Below are positions 21,701 through 31,546 of a stretch of DNA of 64,000 nucleotides, piece after piece. The translations under genes and the position numbers were made by a program. The notes under the pieces are model-generated. The model saw only the letters and a program-made list of their open reading frames with translations, had not been told where the DNA came from and did no database searches. Position 1 is the stretch's first letter. Each line of letters begins with the position of its first letter. Source of the stretch: Mesorhabditis belari (lineage: Eukaryota > Nematoda > Chromadorea > Rhabditida > Rhabditidae); contig CAUEEP010000491.1 in the NCBI GenBank assembly GCA_958450365.1, positions 124,001 through 188,000 on the forward strand. The letters run 5' to 3'.

Positions 21701-24120
21701 TATTAACAAAATCTTTGTTCAAGGATTAATGGTTCTCACTTATGTTCGGCCGATCGATGTCAAGACTTATTTTCATAATCTCTTCAAAGATGCTCTGTTT
21801 GCTCTTCCAAGCCGGAAAAATCATTTAATAGGTGAGTCTTCTTTTATATGATGAAACTAAGCACATTTTAGTTTTGTTCAACTTTTTTGAGAAGAATAAT
21901 ATCGGACATATGGGGGTATATGATTGATACATTTTTCCGCGGTATCCAATTGAAATGTGGAATTCATTAGACTCAATTACGAAGAATGAACAAATTGGAA
22001 ACCCTTCACAAAAGTCTTATAATGCAAAGCTAAAGGTTATAAATTTATTTTTTGTTGTTATTTGATAATTTAAGGGCATATCTTCTAAAGCTGCGTCTCA
22101 ATTTGTCGCAACCAAACTGTTGGAAGTTGAGGAGTTGTACGAGAAATCGCAATTGATGGCTGGACTACAACAAAAAAGGTTGGCACAATTAAATCCGCAA
22201 AATCCTCATACTCGTAAGTCGCATCTGGATCGTAAATTGGCTGTGTTGAGTAGAAAACCCAATTCTTTTTCTACTACGGATCACTTGAAAGCTCTAGCCG
22301 TTTATGTTCATCATCGCTAGTGTTATGATGTTTCAGAGTCTCTTGGACTATTAATCCGATGCTATTTTGATGTTTTTTATGCATCGTTTTGGGTACGGCG
22401 CTATTTTGGGTGACGCTGTTTTGGTCGGCGCCGTTTTGGGATAGACCCATGAGGAGAGTTAGAGGCGAGGAAAAAAAGGCTAAGGGTGAAATCTCACGAC
22501 GGGGTACTGTAGAATGAGCGCATTATAGAAAACGCCCGAGTTTAACTTGAGGTCACTAGACGAACTGGCAAGTTTTGTTGCAAGTAGGCTCAAAATCTCT
22601 CCTCAAATCAACTCACTCACCGTCATGATTAATCGAGCAGGCAAACGGTCGAGCAAACGAACACTCGGCCGCATTCCATTTCCCATTTCGTGGATCCATT
22701 ATCGCACAGATGCTCGAGTTGCTCGTTGACTGTGGCTCACCTGAAGCGAATTTTCCAAACGCTAATCGCTGAACTTATTAAACAACTGTATAGACTGTAT
22801 AGGGAACTGGATAGGCACCTAAAAGGACACATACTGAAAATCGTTTTGAACTCTGCATCTCTTTTTGTCGCTTGTTTGACTTTGACAATCTTTCTGCTCT
22901 AAAGCACAAACAATTTCAAAGTGATACCGTTATTCCAATTTTGATAGATAAGCGGCGCTCCATCCGAGTACGTCCACCCACCGCCCGGCTTCTTCTCTAC
23001 TCCAATGTAGGGGGCTGTCCCGTTTGTCTCTGGAAAGTCGAGACTCAAAAAATTAAGTGGTTAAGCAAAAACTTGAAGGCAAAGTCGAAAAGAAGTAGCT
23101 ATTCTGAAAAACATTTTCGATTTTCGCTGACACTCCTCCGACCGACGAGCACTTTCGAATGGCATCCGGGTAGAAGGTCGCTGTAAAGTTTGGAGATTTT
23201 GCTGTTTTGTTTAGCGTATTTCAAAATTTTTTTGTCATAGCCTAAATCAGCAACTTACTCATCGCCACGTGGCGGGATAAGCCACTGGCAGTACGTGGTA
23301 AACGGAACTTGGACCAATCTATAGGTCACTGAACACTCACTGACGCACTCATCTTACAAATGGGTCTACGCACTCTCCTTTTTGTGTCTCTCCCACGAAA
23401 TTCCCCTCTGACGATTTTAAGCGAACAAAAAAACTTTTGGGATCTGGCGAACTAGATTCCGTTTTAGTACTCTCTCGTAGTCGTTTACCCCATCCCTAAC
23501 CCTTTCTCCTCAGCCATCTCTTTATCCCTGAATGATGTTGTGCGTTCTCTGCGCGAACACAGAAACGTGTCTGGCAAAATGGATTCCGTTTTTAGTACTC
23601 TCACGTAGTCGTTCCCCCAATCCCAATCACTTCCCTCCCAAAAATCACACGTTATCTGAAAACGATTATGCGTTCTCTGTGGGAACACACAAACACGCAA
23701 TCTCTGACGCACTGGATATCGTTTACAGTACTCCGTACTTTTTTTACCCTATCTCGAACCTTTTCTTAAAAATGCAAAGACCTGACCCGGGATCGAACCT
23801 GCGAGCGACCCTACAGACCGCTGCCAGCGCCTTATACCACTCGACCATCCGGTACAATGAAAACTATTTGTGTTTTTCTAAAAATGTGAGACAATCGAGA
23901 AAAACGCCCGGACACACACACGCTTTTGTGATATTATAGAGAGTAGGATATAATTGTCAATTTTAAAGAACTTTGTCAACGTGTGCTTACGTTCGTTAAA
24001 AATGGCGACACAGGTCTTCTCCCCAGGCACTGACTCGAAGTCGACAGGACATTGGGCATCGGAAATACATAGGAAAACCCAAAGTAGCAACAAAAATTTG
24101 CACAAAAATTGTTGATGCAT
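15751..24120 (-). CDS. Secreted four-domain C-type lectin (626 aa, 16 exons)
   Basis: Exons, read leftward: 24120-23991, 23180-23073, 23029-22928, 22740-22621, 19645-19590, 19546-19423, 19262-19075, 18979-18754, 17389-17282, 17236-17141, 16995-16876, 16703-16642, 16600-16465, 16365-16258, 16085-15994, 15855-15751. All phases agree, giving 1881 coding bases. A signal peptide (MHQQFLCKFLLLLWVFLCIS) precedes four C-type lectin domains. Domains 1 and 3 share one form (CPVDFESVPGEKTC/CPAGFSQFPEENAC, YIGVEKK, WTYSDG/WTYGNG, YQNW, C-V/I-D...GKW-AAECSFARPF-C). Domains 2 and 4 share another (CPDEW/CPYQW, YADAEKEC/YAESWC, HLASIHS/HLVSIHS, DLIYANV/DLIYSNV, FVCKMP-type end). A Lys/Thr/Pro-rich linker joins domains 2 and 3. 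No EPN or QPD sugar-binding triplet was seen, so calcium-dependent carbohydrate binding is not assured. Domains of this kind act outside the cell, often in nematode immune responses; the role here is inferred. Confidence 0.85.
16182..16200. mobile_element. Solo mariner-type terminal repeat
   Basis: TTAGGTTGATGGAAAAGTTT lies in the intron between lectin exons 14 and 15. It matches the terminal repeat seen complete at 28609 and 62630, but no second end is present nearby. Confidence 0.4.
17447..18722 (-). mobile_element. Mariner-like transposon relic in lectin intron
   Basis: Inside the intron between lectin exons 8 and 9. A segment of about 55 bp at 17447-17500 (CATAATTATGG...AAACTAGGTTTCTA) returns inverted at 18665-18722. 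Between them, the minus strand encodes a decayed transposase: a helix-turn-helix stretch RLILREASNS and SAETIRRVI at about 18350-18230, and the catalytic-domain end PYSPHLAPLDYHLFRSMQHF, then DDEV-like HDEVR and GIRDLKEKWRKTIANNGEY at 17818-17573. The last block is characteristic of mariner (DD34D) transposases. Frames are broken between the parts, so it is inactive. Confidence 0.75.
19918..22453 (+). mobile_element. MULE (Mutator-like) transposon with FLYWCH finger
   Basis: Inverted ends GGGTCTATCCCAAAACAGCG at 19918 and 22453 bound an insertion in the intron between lectin exons 4 and 5. The TIR holds repeated GGCGCTGTTTTGG-type words. I found no clean target duplication (only ATGA shared). 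The plus strand encodes a FLYWCH-type N-terminus and a Mutator transposase, described separately. It lies opposite to the lectin gene. Confidence 0.85.
20569..22320 (+). pseudogene. MULE transposase with FLYWCH zinc finger, degraded
   Basis: Exons include a FLYWCH-like module (KERSLIYDSDGFE, CYGRAHQNKATGIL, TVTKSHDDLP), then the MULE catalytic core: NAIWSCDGTFASTPTGFKQ with the first acidic residue, HMFVPCVYAFLNRKYANTY, MELALYCGFNLAYP, and YCTFHFFRSVYGAIQ, then YVRPIDVKTYFHNLF, VLFNFFEKNNIGHMG and a long tail ending at 22318. These are in the usual MULE order. A stop interrupts the FLYWCH module (GFE-stop-RKD), and frames shift in the 20860-21100 part, so it appears inactive. Several short introns are implied by GT-AG sites between blocks. 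Confidence 0.75.
23460..23720. repeat. Imperfect ~110 bp duplication
   Basis: The phrase TTCCGTTTTAGTACTCTC...CGTAGTCGTT...CCCCAATCCC is found near 23457 and again near 23581, and partly near 23718. It lies in intron 1 of the four-domain lectin gene, next to a tRNA-like element. Confidence 0.5.
23780..23853 (-). tRNA. tRNA-like element in lectin intron 1
   Basis: The minus strand has ACCGGATGGTCGAGTGGTAT (A box), B box GGTTCGATCCC, and a 7 bp acceptor with six pairs. An AGCGG/TCGCT anticodon stem can form but leaves a 9-base loop, so the anticodon is not certain. More likely a tRNA-derived repeat or pseudogene than a working gene. Confidence 0.45.
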
Positions 24121-24670
24121 TTTGCGAAGACCTGAAGTAATAATATTAGTGCCGGCAAATAGCTCTTCGCTTATCTTTGAGTCCATCAAAAAGCGAGTCG
24201 TAAAAGCGTTAAGGCAAAAGAGAAAAGCGCTGAAATCGTAGATTTTCACAAAAATTCAAAGCTTTATCTAAAGAAGACCACTGCATTTGTATAGAAAACG
24301 GACACCCACAATCACATGACATGTATCAAAATATCAAAATGAAATATCAAAAAAGAAACGAAACCGACCTGGAAAGTTTTGTCTTCTTCACGAAAAGTCT
24401 CTCTTTTACAAAGAAATTTTGGTATGTCATCTGAATTAGTTATTTCACTTGAAACACCTACCAAAAACAAGAAACAGTGCTTTACTAAGTTATCTTTAAA
24501 ACAGACTGAAACTCAGATTTGAAGCCTTTCTAATGAAAAATATCATTTACTTATTGTTAGCACGCATGCGGAACACTCAGAATTGTTGAACATAGTAGTA
24601 GCTGAAAAGGCTCAATTAAAGACTCAATTAAAGACTCAGCTCACTAGTCATAAGGGCGTGGTCATCGTTA

Positions 24671-24836
24671 GCGGACATTTGCTCCAGAACCAGCACTCAA
24701 GAAACAAACAACATCACATTTTTTGAAGGTAAATGCGTCAAAGTGAAAGATTTAAACGAAATCGAAGCGATAGTAACGGTTGTCGATGAGCGATTAGGCA
24801 AAAGGGAGATCACTCTTTTTGATTATCGCCGTTGAC
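24671..24836 (+). pseudogene. Possible lectin-like exon remnant
   Basis: An open frame reads ADICSRTSTQETNNITFFEG, KCVKVKDLNEIEAIVTVVDE, then RLGKREITLF and a stop. The cysteine spacing resembles the first exon of the neighbouring lectins, but no signal peptide or further exon was found. Confidence 0.25.
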
Positions 24837-24958
24837 CAGTCGAGTTAAGATTGCTCATTAAGAAACAGTTTTCTTTAATAAAACTCATTTTCTATTTGTT
24901 TATTGACCATGCAGAGGCACCACTTAATTCATTTCCCATCTTGCAATTGTTTATCATC

Positions 24959-25913
24959 TACAGGATGTTCAATATTTATGGGAGCCAGTAGATTACTAGG
25001 TTTAGAGCTCATTTTGTACAAGTTTAATGCTAAAAATGGAACACACTTATCAATACACTCAACTTTAACAATTTTAAGTTACTTTTCTTTAAAATTATTG
25101 CCTTTTGCGCTGTTGTTTGCCTAAAAACAGCTGTGGAAAGCGCTTACTGTGGCCATTTGGTGAAATTTGGAGATAAATTGAGTTTGTCACAAACTCTTGT
25201 TAAGCTTTCTTCGAAGGACTAGAACTGAAATGTGATTCTAACATTTGTAATGTCTAGTAGATTTGAAAACTGTTAAATAGTGAAGACTTTCTCATCGTTA
25301 AACAACAGAGTCTGATTCTTTTGGTGAAATTTGGTGATCGAGTTCCGATGAATCGATTTTTGGAATATCAAATTTAGTAAACTATAAAAATAATCTAGAA
25401 AGTCAACTTTTTTTCATTTGACAATCAAAACTATCGTTTTTTTTCATCAAATCGAATACAAAAGAGTAATCAGATACCTCACAAAACAGAACTCAATTTC
25501 TAGTGCAGAAAGGCTCAAAATTTCAGTATGGAGAGCTTTCTTGATGACTTTTTTCATAAACCAATTTTGAGAGCGCTAAACGCTAAACGCTAAACGACCT
25601 ATGAGCTCAAAAGTTCCCATAAATATTGAACACTATGTAGTTTGAGCATTCTATAGCAAAAATTTGAGCCTAAAACTTTTGTTTTTTTTGAAAAAAATTG
25701 AATTTCATAACATCCATCTCTTTATTGAAAATTTAGCATCAGAGCTGTTGTTGTTAAATTTGGAACACAGCTTTTTAAGCAAAAGGCAATAATTTTAAAG
25801 AAAAGTAACTTAAAGTTGATATGTGTGTTTCCTTTTTAGCATTAAACTTGTACAAAATGAGCTCTAAACCTAGTAATCTACTGGCTCCCATAAATATTGA
25901 ACACTCTGTAGTT
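24959..25913. mobile_element. Fold-back MITE, ~155 bp inverted ends
   Basis: The left end (GATGTTCAATATTTATGGGA...CCAGTAGATTACTAGG...) at 24959-25136 is inverted at 25757-25913. A direct duplication of its inner part (TCCCATAAATATTGAACACT..., TTTGAGCATTCT) appears at 25612-25770 and 25890-26045, so at least two related elements are superimposed. No transposase. Confidence 0.75.
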
Positions 25914-26365
25914 TGAGCATTCTGTAGCAAAAATTTGAGCATAAAACTTTTGTTTTTTTTGAAAAGAATTGTATTTCATAGTATCCTTTATTGAAAATTT
26001 ATCATCAGAGCTGTTGTTGTTAAATTTGGAACACAGCTTTTTAATAAGTTCCACTGAATCGATTGTTCCATCGCATTGTTCAATCGAATCATGTTCGATA
26101 CCGAATGAGATAATGTTAGCTTGAGAGTTGATCTTTATTCGTGTTCTTTTGTCGTTAGTGTTACAATGATCCGAATTTATAGGTATTTGTCCTGTTTTTT
26201 GTGGGTTTTGAAATAAATGGTAAACAGGGAGTGTTTCTTTGCTCAAAATGGCTTGATTGATTAGAGTGATTGGCTAATAGGAAAATCTGTCAATAACAAA
26301 TTGAAAAACAATCATTGCATCGAAACACTATAAATTTTTCCTTCACCAAATAAATGACACTAAAA

Positions 26366-27854
26366 ATGTCAAACTCTTTCCTTTGTTTTACATTTTTCTT
26401 TGGAACAATCTTTTATTCGAATGCTTTGCATTGCCCAAATGAGTGGCAACAGTTTTTCAACGAATCCGCTTGTGTTCGTCTCCTGAAAACGCGTGCGTTT
26501 GCTTCTTTTACCCGAGAAAATCTTATAGTTTTAGGGCTTAATTTAAAGTTTATAGTTTGTTTAGTCTGTAAATTGTAAATTGTGAATTGTAAATCCTTTT
26601 TATTGTAGTAGAACTCGTGCTGGAAGTTCATAAATCTATTGGGTTGGTGAATTGAAAACTGCCGGACTTTGAACTAAAATTTATTCAACATAAAACCATG
26701 AATTCATTGGAAATAATTTCCATTATTATTGACGACTTCTGCCCATTTTTTTAATTTGCGGATTCCTCTTTCGTAGTAGGATTTTGGTTTGTGTGTGAGA
26801 CAAGTGTGAGACTCAAAAATGGAGGACTGGAGATGTCCCAGTTTGAGCATTTGAGCACTTTCTTCAAAAGAAACCCATTTTAGTGTCAATAGAAAAGTTG
26901 TAGAGAATCAAACATTAGGCTTATAGCCAAATTTCCAAAAAGATACACTTAGTAGTTTCGCTTAAAATGCAAGTTTTGTGAAAATTTGTAAATTTGGCAT
27001 TTCTTGAAAGCCAGTTTTTGAATCGTTCTGAAAATTTGGATATAAGCTTGATTTTTGATTCTCTACAACTTTTCCATTGACACCAAAATGGGTTTCTTTT
27101 GAATAAAGTGCTCAAACTGTCACATATGACAATAGCCGGCAGTTTTCAATTCAACAAGATGTAAAATTTGAAGCCTGCAAAAAAAGTAAAGGTCACTGTT
27201 ATCATTGTCAGAATTTGAAAAAACTGTGAGGCAAAGGTAAAGAGATTATTAAGTAAGAATTGAGCTTTAGAAATCAGATCCATTCGCACCTGGTGGCAAA
27301 AAGAGCAAAAAGGCAAAGAATCAATTCACCAACCCAATAAATCCTTTTTATTGTAGTAGAACTCGTGCTGGAAGTTCATAAATCTATTTAGCGCAAACAT
27401 TTTACAATCTCGCCAACTCGTGTGCATCACTCGAATCCTCACATCCAGTGAGAATCAAAAATGTCACAGCAAACACTTTTTTGAAAGGATTAATTGTCTC
27501 AGGTATACATTTTTCATAATAATAATAATGTGATTTAGAGCTCAATGATGTTGAGCCGTTTATCAGCATTTGGAAGAAAGTTGGTAATGATTGGACCTAT
27601 TTTGATGGGAAACCGCTTGAATACGAATGTTGGGCACAAGGTGAGCAAAAAAAAGATTGTTGTAGAAGTTGTAGTAAGCAATTAAAGTTGTAGATGTTTG
27701 TGTAGATGTAGATTTACATTGGATCGCTTTTTCAGGTGAGCCCATTTCATCTCTAAACCACGACATTTGCGCTGTTATGAACTCGAAAGGAGAATGGAAG
27801 ACGAGTGATTGCACAACGCCAAAACCCTACTTTTGCGCTTTCGAAATTAAGTAA
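26366..27854 (+). CDS. Secreted single-domain C-type lectin (152 aa)
   Basis: Four exons (26366-26492, 27392-27502, 27539-27640, 27736-27854) join in phases 1,1,1. The start at 26366 gives the signal peptide MSNSFLCFTFFFGTIFYSNA; an in-frame ATG at 26354 would add four residues. The mature protein begins with HCPNEWQQFFNESACVRLLK and continues TFYNLANSCASL, FISIWKKVGNDWTYFDG, ICAVMNSKGEWKTSDC and KPYFCAFEIK. Its intron positions and phases, and the -K/E-P-x-TFY motif at the first junction, match domains 1 and 3 of the four-domain lectin at 15.75-24.12 kb, so they are related. Intron 1 holds a mariner-type MITE; intron 2 is only 36 bp. Like its neighbour it lacks a recognisable EPN/QPD sugar motif. 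Confidence 0.85.
26639..27337 (-). mobile_element. Mariner-derived MITE in lectin intron 1
   Basis: Ends TTGGGTTGGTGAATTGAAAA and its inverse before TA. The minus strand near 26704-26889 encodes a mariner transposase tail (KSYYERGIRKL, AEVVNNNGNYF). Related copies are at 53480-54017 and 60908-61441. It is flanked by a 50 bp direct duplication (26591-26640 and 27339-27388). Confidence 0.8.
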
Positions 27855-28051
27855 TTGACGTAATCAGATAAACAAAATGTTTAATTATTTTTGAAATATT
27901 CAAAAGCAGAACAGAGACGAAAAGTTGACGTGCTAATCGTTTGGTAAGCACTGATCGAAACTGATTTTTGTTATTTGCTTGCTTATTTTTCAAATGCCCT
28001 CCAGAGTGTCCGTTTATTAGAACATTTCCGGATAGAAGCTTTACTACTAGA

Positions 28052-28480
28052 TCAAACATTTTGCGGAAAGCAAACCAGAGAACACAATTTTAAAATAACA
28101 CAGGACACAAACACATCCACGTTTGCATATAAAGTGCATTTAGGCACCCCGAAATTTATTGTCATAATAGATTTAGTTATCAATCGATAGGCTGAATTGG
28201 AATCAATCGGTTTTTCGTGGAGTGCATGTAGAATTGCCGTCCGTGCGCTCCGGCATTGGCTGCAAACGCAGAAAAACGACTGAGCATCATCGATTCGTCT
28301 TTCTTCACATTTCCCTATATTGCAAAGTTTTCCCATACATTCCCAGCCACAGTAGATATTGGAGAGGGTATCCCATTCGAGTGGGGCCAGATTTCGGAGA
28401 GCACATGAGCGGAGCTCGTTAAAAATCGAGACCTCTATAGGCTGACCGAATTGAATGATGATGAGCAAAAAAAGTAACAT
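28052..28480 (-). CDS. ASABF-type nematode defensin (CS-alpha-beta peptide)
   Basis: The start at 28480 gives a hydrophobic leader (MLLFLLIIIQFGQPIE) and then SCALRNLAPLEWDTLSNIYC, GWECMGKLCNIGKCEER and SFFCVCSQC. The eight cysteines, with the C-x3-C...GKC...CVC--C signature, and the L-P-L----L----C spacing match Ascaris ASABF and C. elegans ABF antimicrobial peptides, secreted peptides stabilised by four disulfides that act on bacterial membranes. Known members end within about 30 residues of the last cysteine. The open frame here runs on to 28052 (142 aa), so an unseen intron or a short run-on is likely after about 28190. The paralogue class is clear; which abf gene it corresponds to is not. 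It lies tail to tail with the single-domain lectin. Confidence 0.75.
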   Translation of the reverse strand: MLLFLLIIIQFGQPIEVSIFNELRSCALRNLAPLEWDTLSNIYCGWECMGKLCNIGKCEERRIDDAQSFFCVCSQCRSARTAILHALHEKPIDSNSAYRLITKSIMTINFGVPKCTLYANVDVFVSCVILKLCSLVCFPQNV

Positions 28481-28608
28481 CTAAGAATTCACAGACAATC
28501 AAAACTATTGTTTTTTCATCAAATCGAATACAGAAGAGTAATAAGATACCTGACAAAACAGAACTCAATTTTTAGTTCAGAAAGGCTCAAAATTTCTTTC
28601 TAGTTCTA

Positions 28609-29128
28609 TTAGGTTGATGCATAAGTCTTTTCGTTTTTTTCGTACTTCTGTTAAAAAGTAACAAATTCACCAATTAATCTATAGTTTGCTCTATAAAAAA
28701 AAGTGTTTTTTTGTTCAATTTGCATCTTTTTAAATGAATTTCGGTTCACTTTCAAGCAAATTCGAGAGTGAAAAACGCCTTTTTCGTAAAAATCTATAAA
28801 AAACTCTACGGAAAAATTGGCTGAATGAATTTCTCTGAAATTTTGGCGAAATATCAAACTTTTTTTTCTCTATCTTTTATCTATTGACACGAAGATAGGT
28901 TTTCTTTAGCTAAGGTGTCTAAACCGCATCATCGAGTTAGCCCTTTTGACTACCCGACTTCATACTCTCAAGAAAATCCAGGCATAAAATATTTTTAAAC
29001 CCGCTTTAATGTTATTTTGCAGAAAAATAATTGGTTTTTCTAATGAAATCAACCGTAGTTTAATTGGTGCATTTGTTGGCTTGAAACGGCAGACGAAAAG
29101 GAACAAAAAGACTTATGCATCAACCTAA
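28609..29128. mobile_element. Mariner-type MITE (TTAGGTTGATGC ends)
   Basis: A 520 bp element flanked by TA, with ends TTAGGTTGATGCATAAGTC and its inverse. A longer relative lies at 62630-63513 and a 3' end near 52470-52490. No intact transposase. Confidence 0.8.
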
Positions 29129-29702
29129 TAGTAATATGGAAAGTTTTAAAGTGATCATCTAAAGTGGCAAAAAGAAGAACGTTTTTTTCGATTTCGTGTT
29201 GTTTGAGTAGAATTTGGGTGGGAATTTCGTGCCTAAAAGATCCGATTTCACAACTCCACTGACTCCAGACTTTTCAACAAAGATTCGATCGTAAAAAAAT
29301 TAAGAACATTGTGCAATAGACAAACGATGATTGAGTGCAGAAATGGTTGATTCAAAAAAACTCAAATACAACACTTCATAAACAAGTTTAATCAGCAAAT
29401 GATCAAAAAAAAACCCAAAAACCAATGACAATCAAGTCGTGTCATCAGACAGTCAATTCAGTGTTACTCATGTGTGTCATAAGCATGTGTGGGAGGGGAT
29501 ACATTCATTTCTCTCCGTCACAATCACATGAGCACTTTTTATCACAAAAGACGAAAGTTCAGAACAACAAACGCTCCTGTTCTCTTCCAAAGAGAAGATA
29601 CAACCTCGTTAGAATGAATAAAGAGAAGAAAATAAAAGGTAGATAAGCCTAATTCAAAAACGCAGTCTAACATTTTTGGAATTCTATTTTTCCTCTAAAG
29701 AA

Positions 29703-30367
29703 ATGAGCCACCACTACGAAAATCCCCACGAGAGCCACGAGACTTTCGCGCACTTTAAGCATACTTGGGAGGATCCGTTGTCCAATGATCATACTCCAAA
29801 CAATCCACCGGTAAGATTCTATCAGTCAATAAGGAATCAGATTGAGTTCGTTAATGTTAATCTGTTAATCTGTTAAATAATGTTAATCTGTTAATCTGTT
29901 AAATAATGTTAATCTGTTAATCTGTTAAATAATGTTAATCTCTTTGATAATTATCGTACTAAAAGATCAGAAAGGTTACTATGGTTTAGTTTAGATAAAG
30001 GAGAGGCTCATTACTTATTGACTAACCTAATAGAATAGTTAGATCTCCTTTAGAAAAAGTTCACATTTAAAACTTATTCCCCATTTCCCTAACATTCTTT
30101 TTATAAAAGTGTGTAAAGTAAAAACGTTTGTATGAACAAGATGCCAGAAATGACGAAATGACATTTCAAACTTGTTATTGATGAATGAATGAATTGATAG
30201 TTCGAGCATTTTCAATATCTCTTCTATAGAATCCGCACGTACTTCCGCATATCGATCCGCACAAAAGTCACACCGCTTTTGCCAACTTTAAACACACCAA
30301 CGAGGACCCGCTCTACAACGGGAATCCAGTCGAGCAACGCCATCATGCAGAGAAGTCGGCTTCTTAA
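29703..30367 (+). CDS. 81-residue protein made of two repeats
   Basis: Two exons, 29703-29810 and 30230-30367, join in phase 0. The first encodes MSHHYENPHESHETFAHFKH then TWEDPLSNDHTPNNPP. The second encodes NPHVLPHIDPHKSHTAFANF then KHTNEDPLYNGNP and ends HHAEKSAS. Each exon carries one copy of PH-SH--FA-FKHT-EDPL-N, so the gene arose by exon duplication or the protein has two equal binding modules. There is no signal peptide or membrane segment; it is hydrophilic and rich in His, Asn and Pro. I do not recognise the family. Conservation between the two copies at the protein level, with differing codons, argues that it is real. Confidence 0.7.
29854..29940. repeat. ~29 bp tandem repeat in intron
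   Basis: About three copies of TGTTAATCTGTTAATCTGTT with AAATAA spacers, lying in the intron of the 81-residue-protein gene just after exon 1. Confidence 0.8.
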
Positions 30368-30779
30368 CATCATTCGAACAGAACCTCAAAGCACTCATAA
30401 TCTGAGACAATCTCAAATAGAACTTTTCCAGATCTACCTCATCACATCATCATCTTCATCATGAGCATCACTAGCCGCATCAATCCCAAAATTGAAACCA
30501 AAAGTTGAATACTTTGATGAATCTATTTTTATCAAAACTGTAAATAAAAAACAAAAACAGAACAAGAATCCATATTCAAAAACTTTATAAAACAGTCCAA
30601 AAATGTGAAAAGCTATTGAGGGTTTGTTGCTGGAAACCAGGTAAACAGCATCTTAAATTTTAGCTGAGTAAAGCCAACGCAAAAATATTAAGTTTTCAAT
30701 CCGTTAGGCATCTGAACTCACTTGCAAACACTCCAATCGGGCAACTGGTCGAGAATCCGCTAAAGATTGATTTATATAA

Positions 30780-31546
30780 TGTTGTGTTGTTTTGATACTA
30801 AGAGAAAACAGTGAAGAAAGCTTTGAGTGATTGCCAATTTGCCGAAGCCGTCTATAAATCATTTATTCAACATCTACCTGATCATCTCCTGTATATCACT
30901 GTTTTTTACCTACAAGAATCCAACTCCAGCTGGTGCCTCAAAGACGAGCACAGAGCTGTTTCGATTCCATGCAAATAAATTCGATTTCAGCGTTTCTTCG
31001 TCAGCATTAGCTTGCAATGCTAATAGTGCGTTGAAATCTGGATTAGAATCTCTTTTAATAAAATAACAGATCCTTAATCTTCCCGATAAGTTTTCTCTTG
31101 ATAGTGATCACTTAAATATGTACATATTGACTCCCGGTTCTTTAAATCTCGCATTAAAACGCCCAAAACTATAATATAAATGGTTAAATTGGTGAGTTAT
31201 TATATTATGTTTGGTATAGGTTGATATGAGATGGCAGAAATCAGTCAAAAACTCACAAAGAAAAGTCCAAACTCGGTGAGTAGCGTGGATAAGCCTGAAC
31301 ATCCTGGTCCTCCCGTTAGCCACAGGATTGATCCTTGGACTGTTTTGAGGTTCAAGAAACCTGCATTATGAAATGTTTTGTGTCAATTTCTTTCTCAAAC
31401 CGATAATGAAGTTGACAATCTCCATTTACTCCAACCGAGTAAAAGCCCGAGTATTGGTTGAAGTTCACACGTTGATCGGGGAAATTTGTGATCAAAAACG
31501 GTACGATCAAACCAAGAAAGGCGAAAGTGATCGTAAATAAAAGCAT
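30780..31546 (-). pseudogene. Serine carboxypeptidase (S10) pseudogene, 5' part
   Basis: Minus-strand blocks follow the N-terminal half of S10 lysosomal/secreted carboxypeptidases. They are a hydrophobic leader from 31546 (MLLFTITFAFLGLIV), VNFNQYSGFYSVGVNG and LHYRFEKE, then [18 protein letters not shown] and TEFGLFF, then ANADEETLKSNLFAWNRN, SSVLVFEAPAGVGF and NWQSLKAFFTVFS. These equal the family's QYSGYL, LWLNGGPGCSS, NPYSWN, ESPAGVGFSY and ALKDFF motifs. A one-base frameshift lies near 31365, and TAG directly follows GVGFL at about 30916, where the family has SY. The catalytic serine motif (GESYAG), Asp and His are all missing downstream. It is a truncated, inactive copy. Confidence 0.75.
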
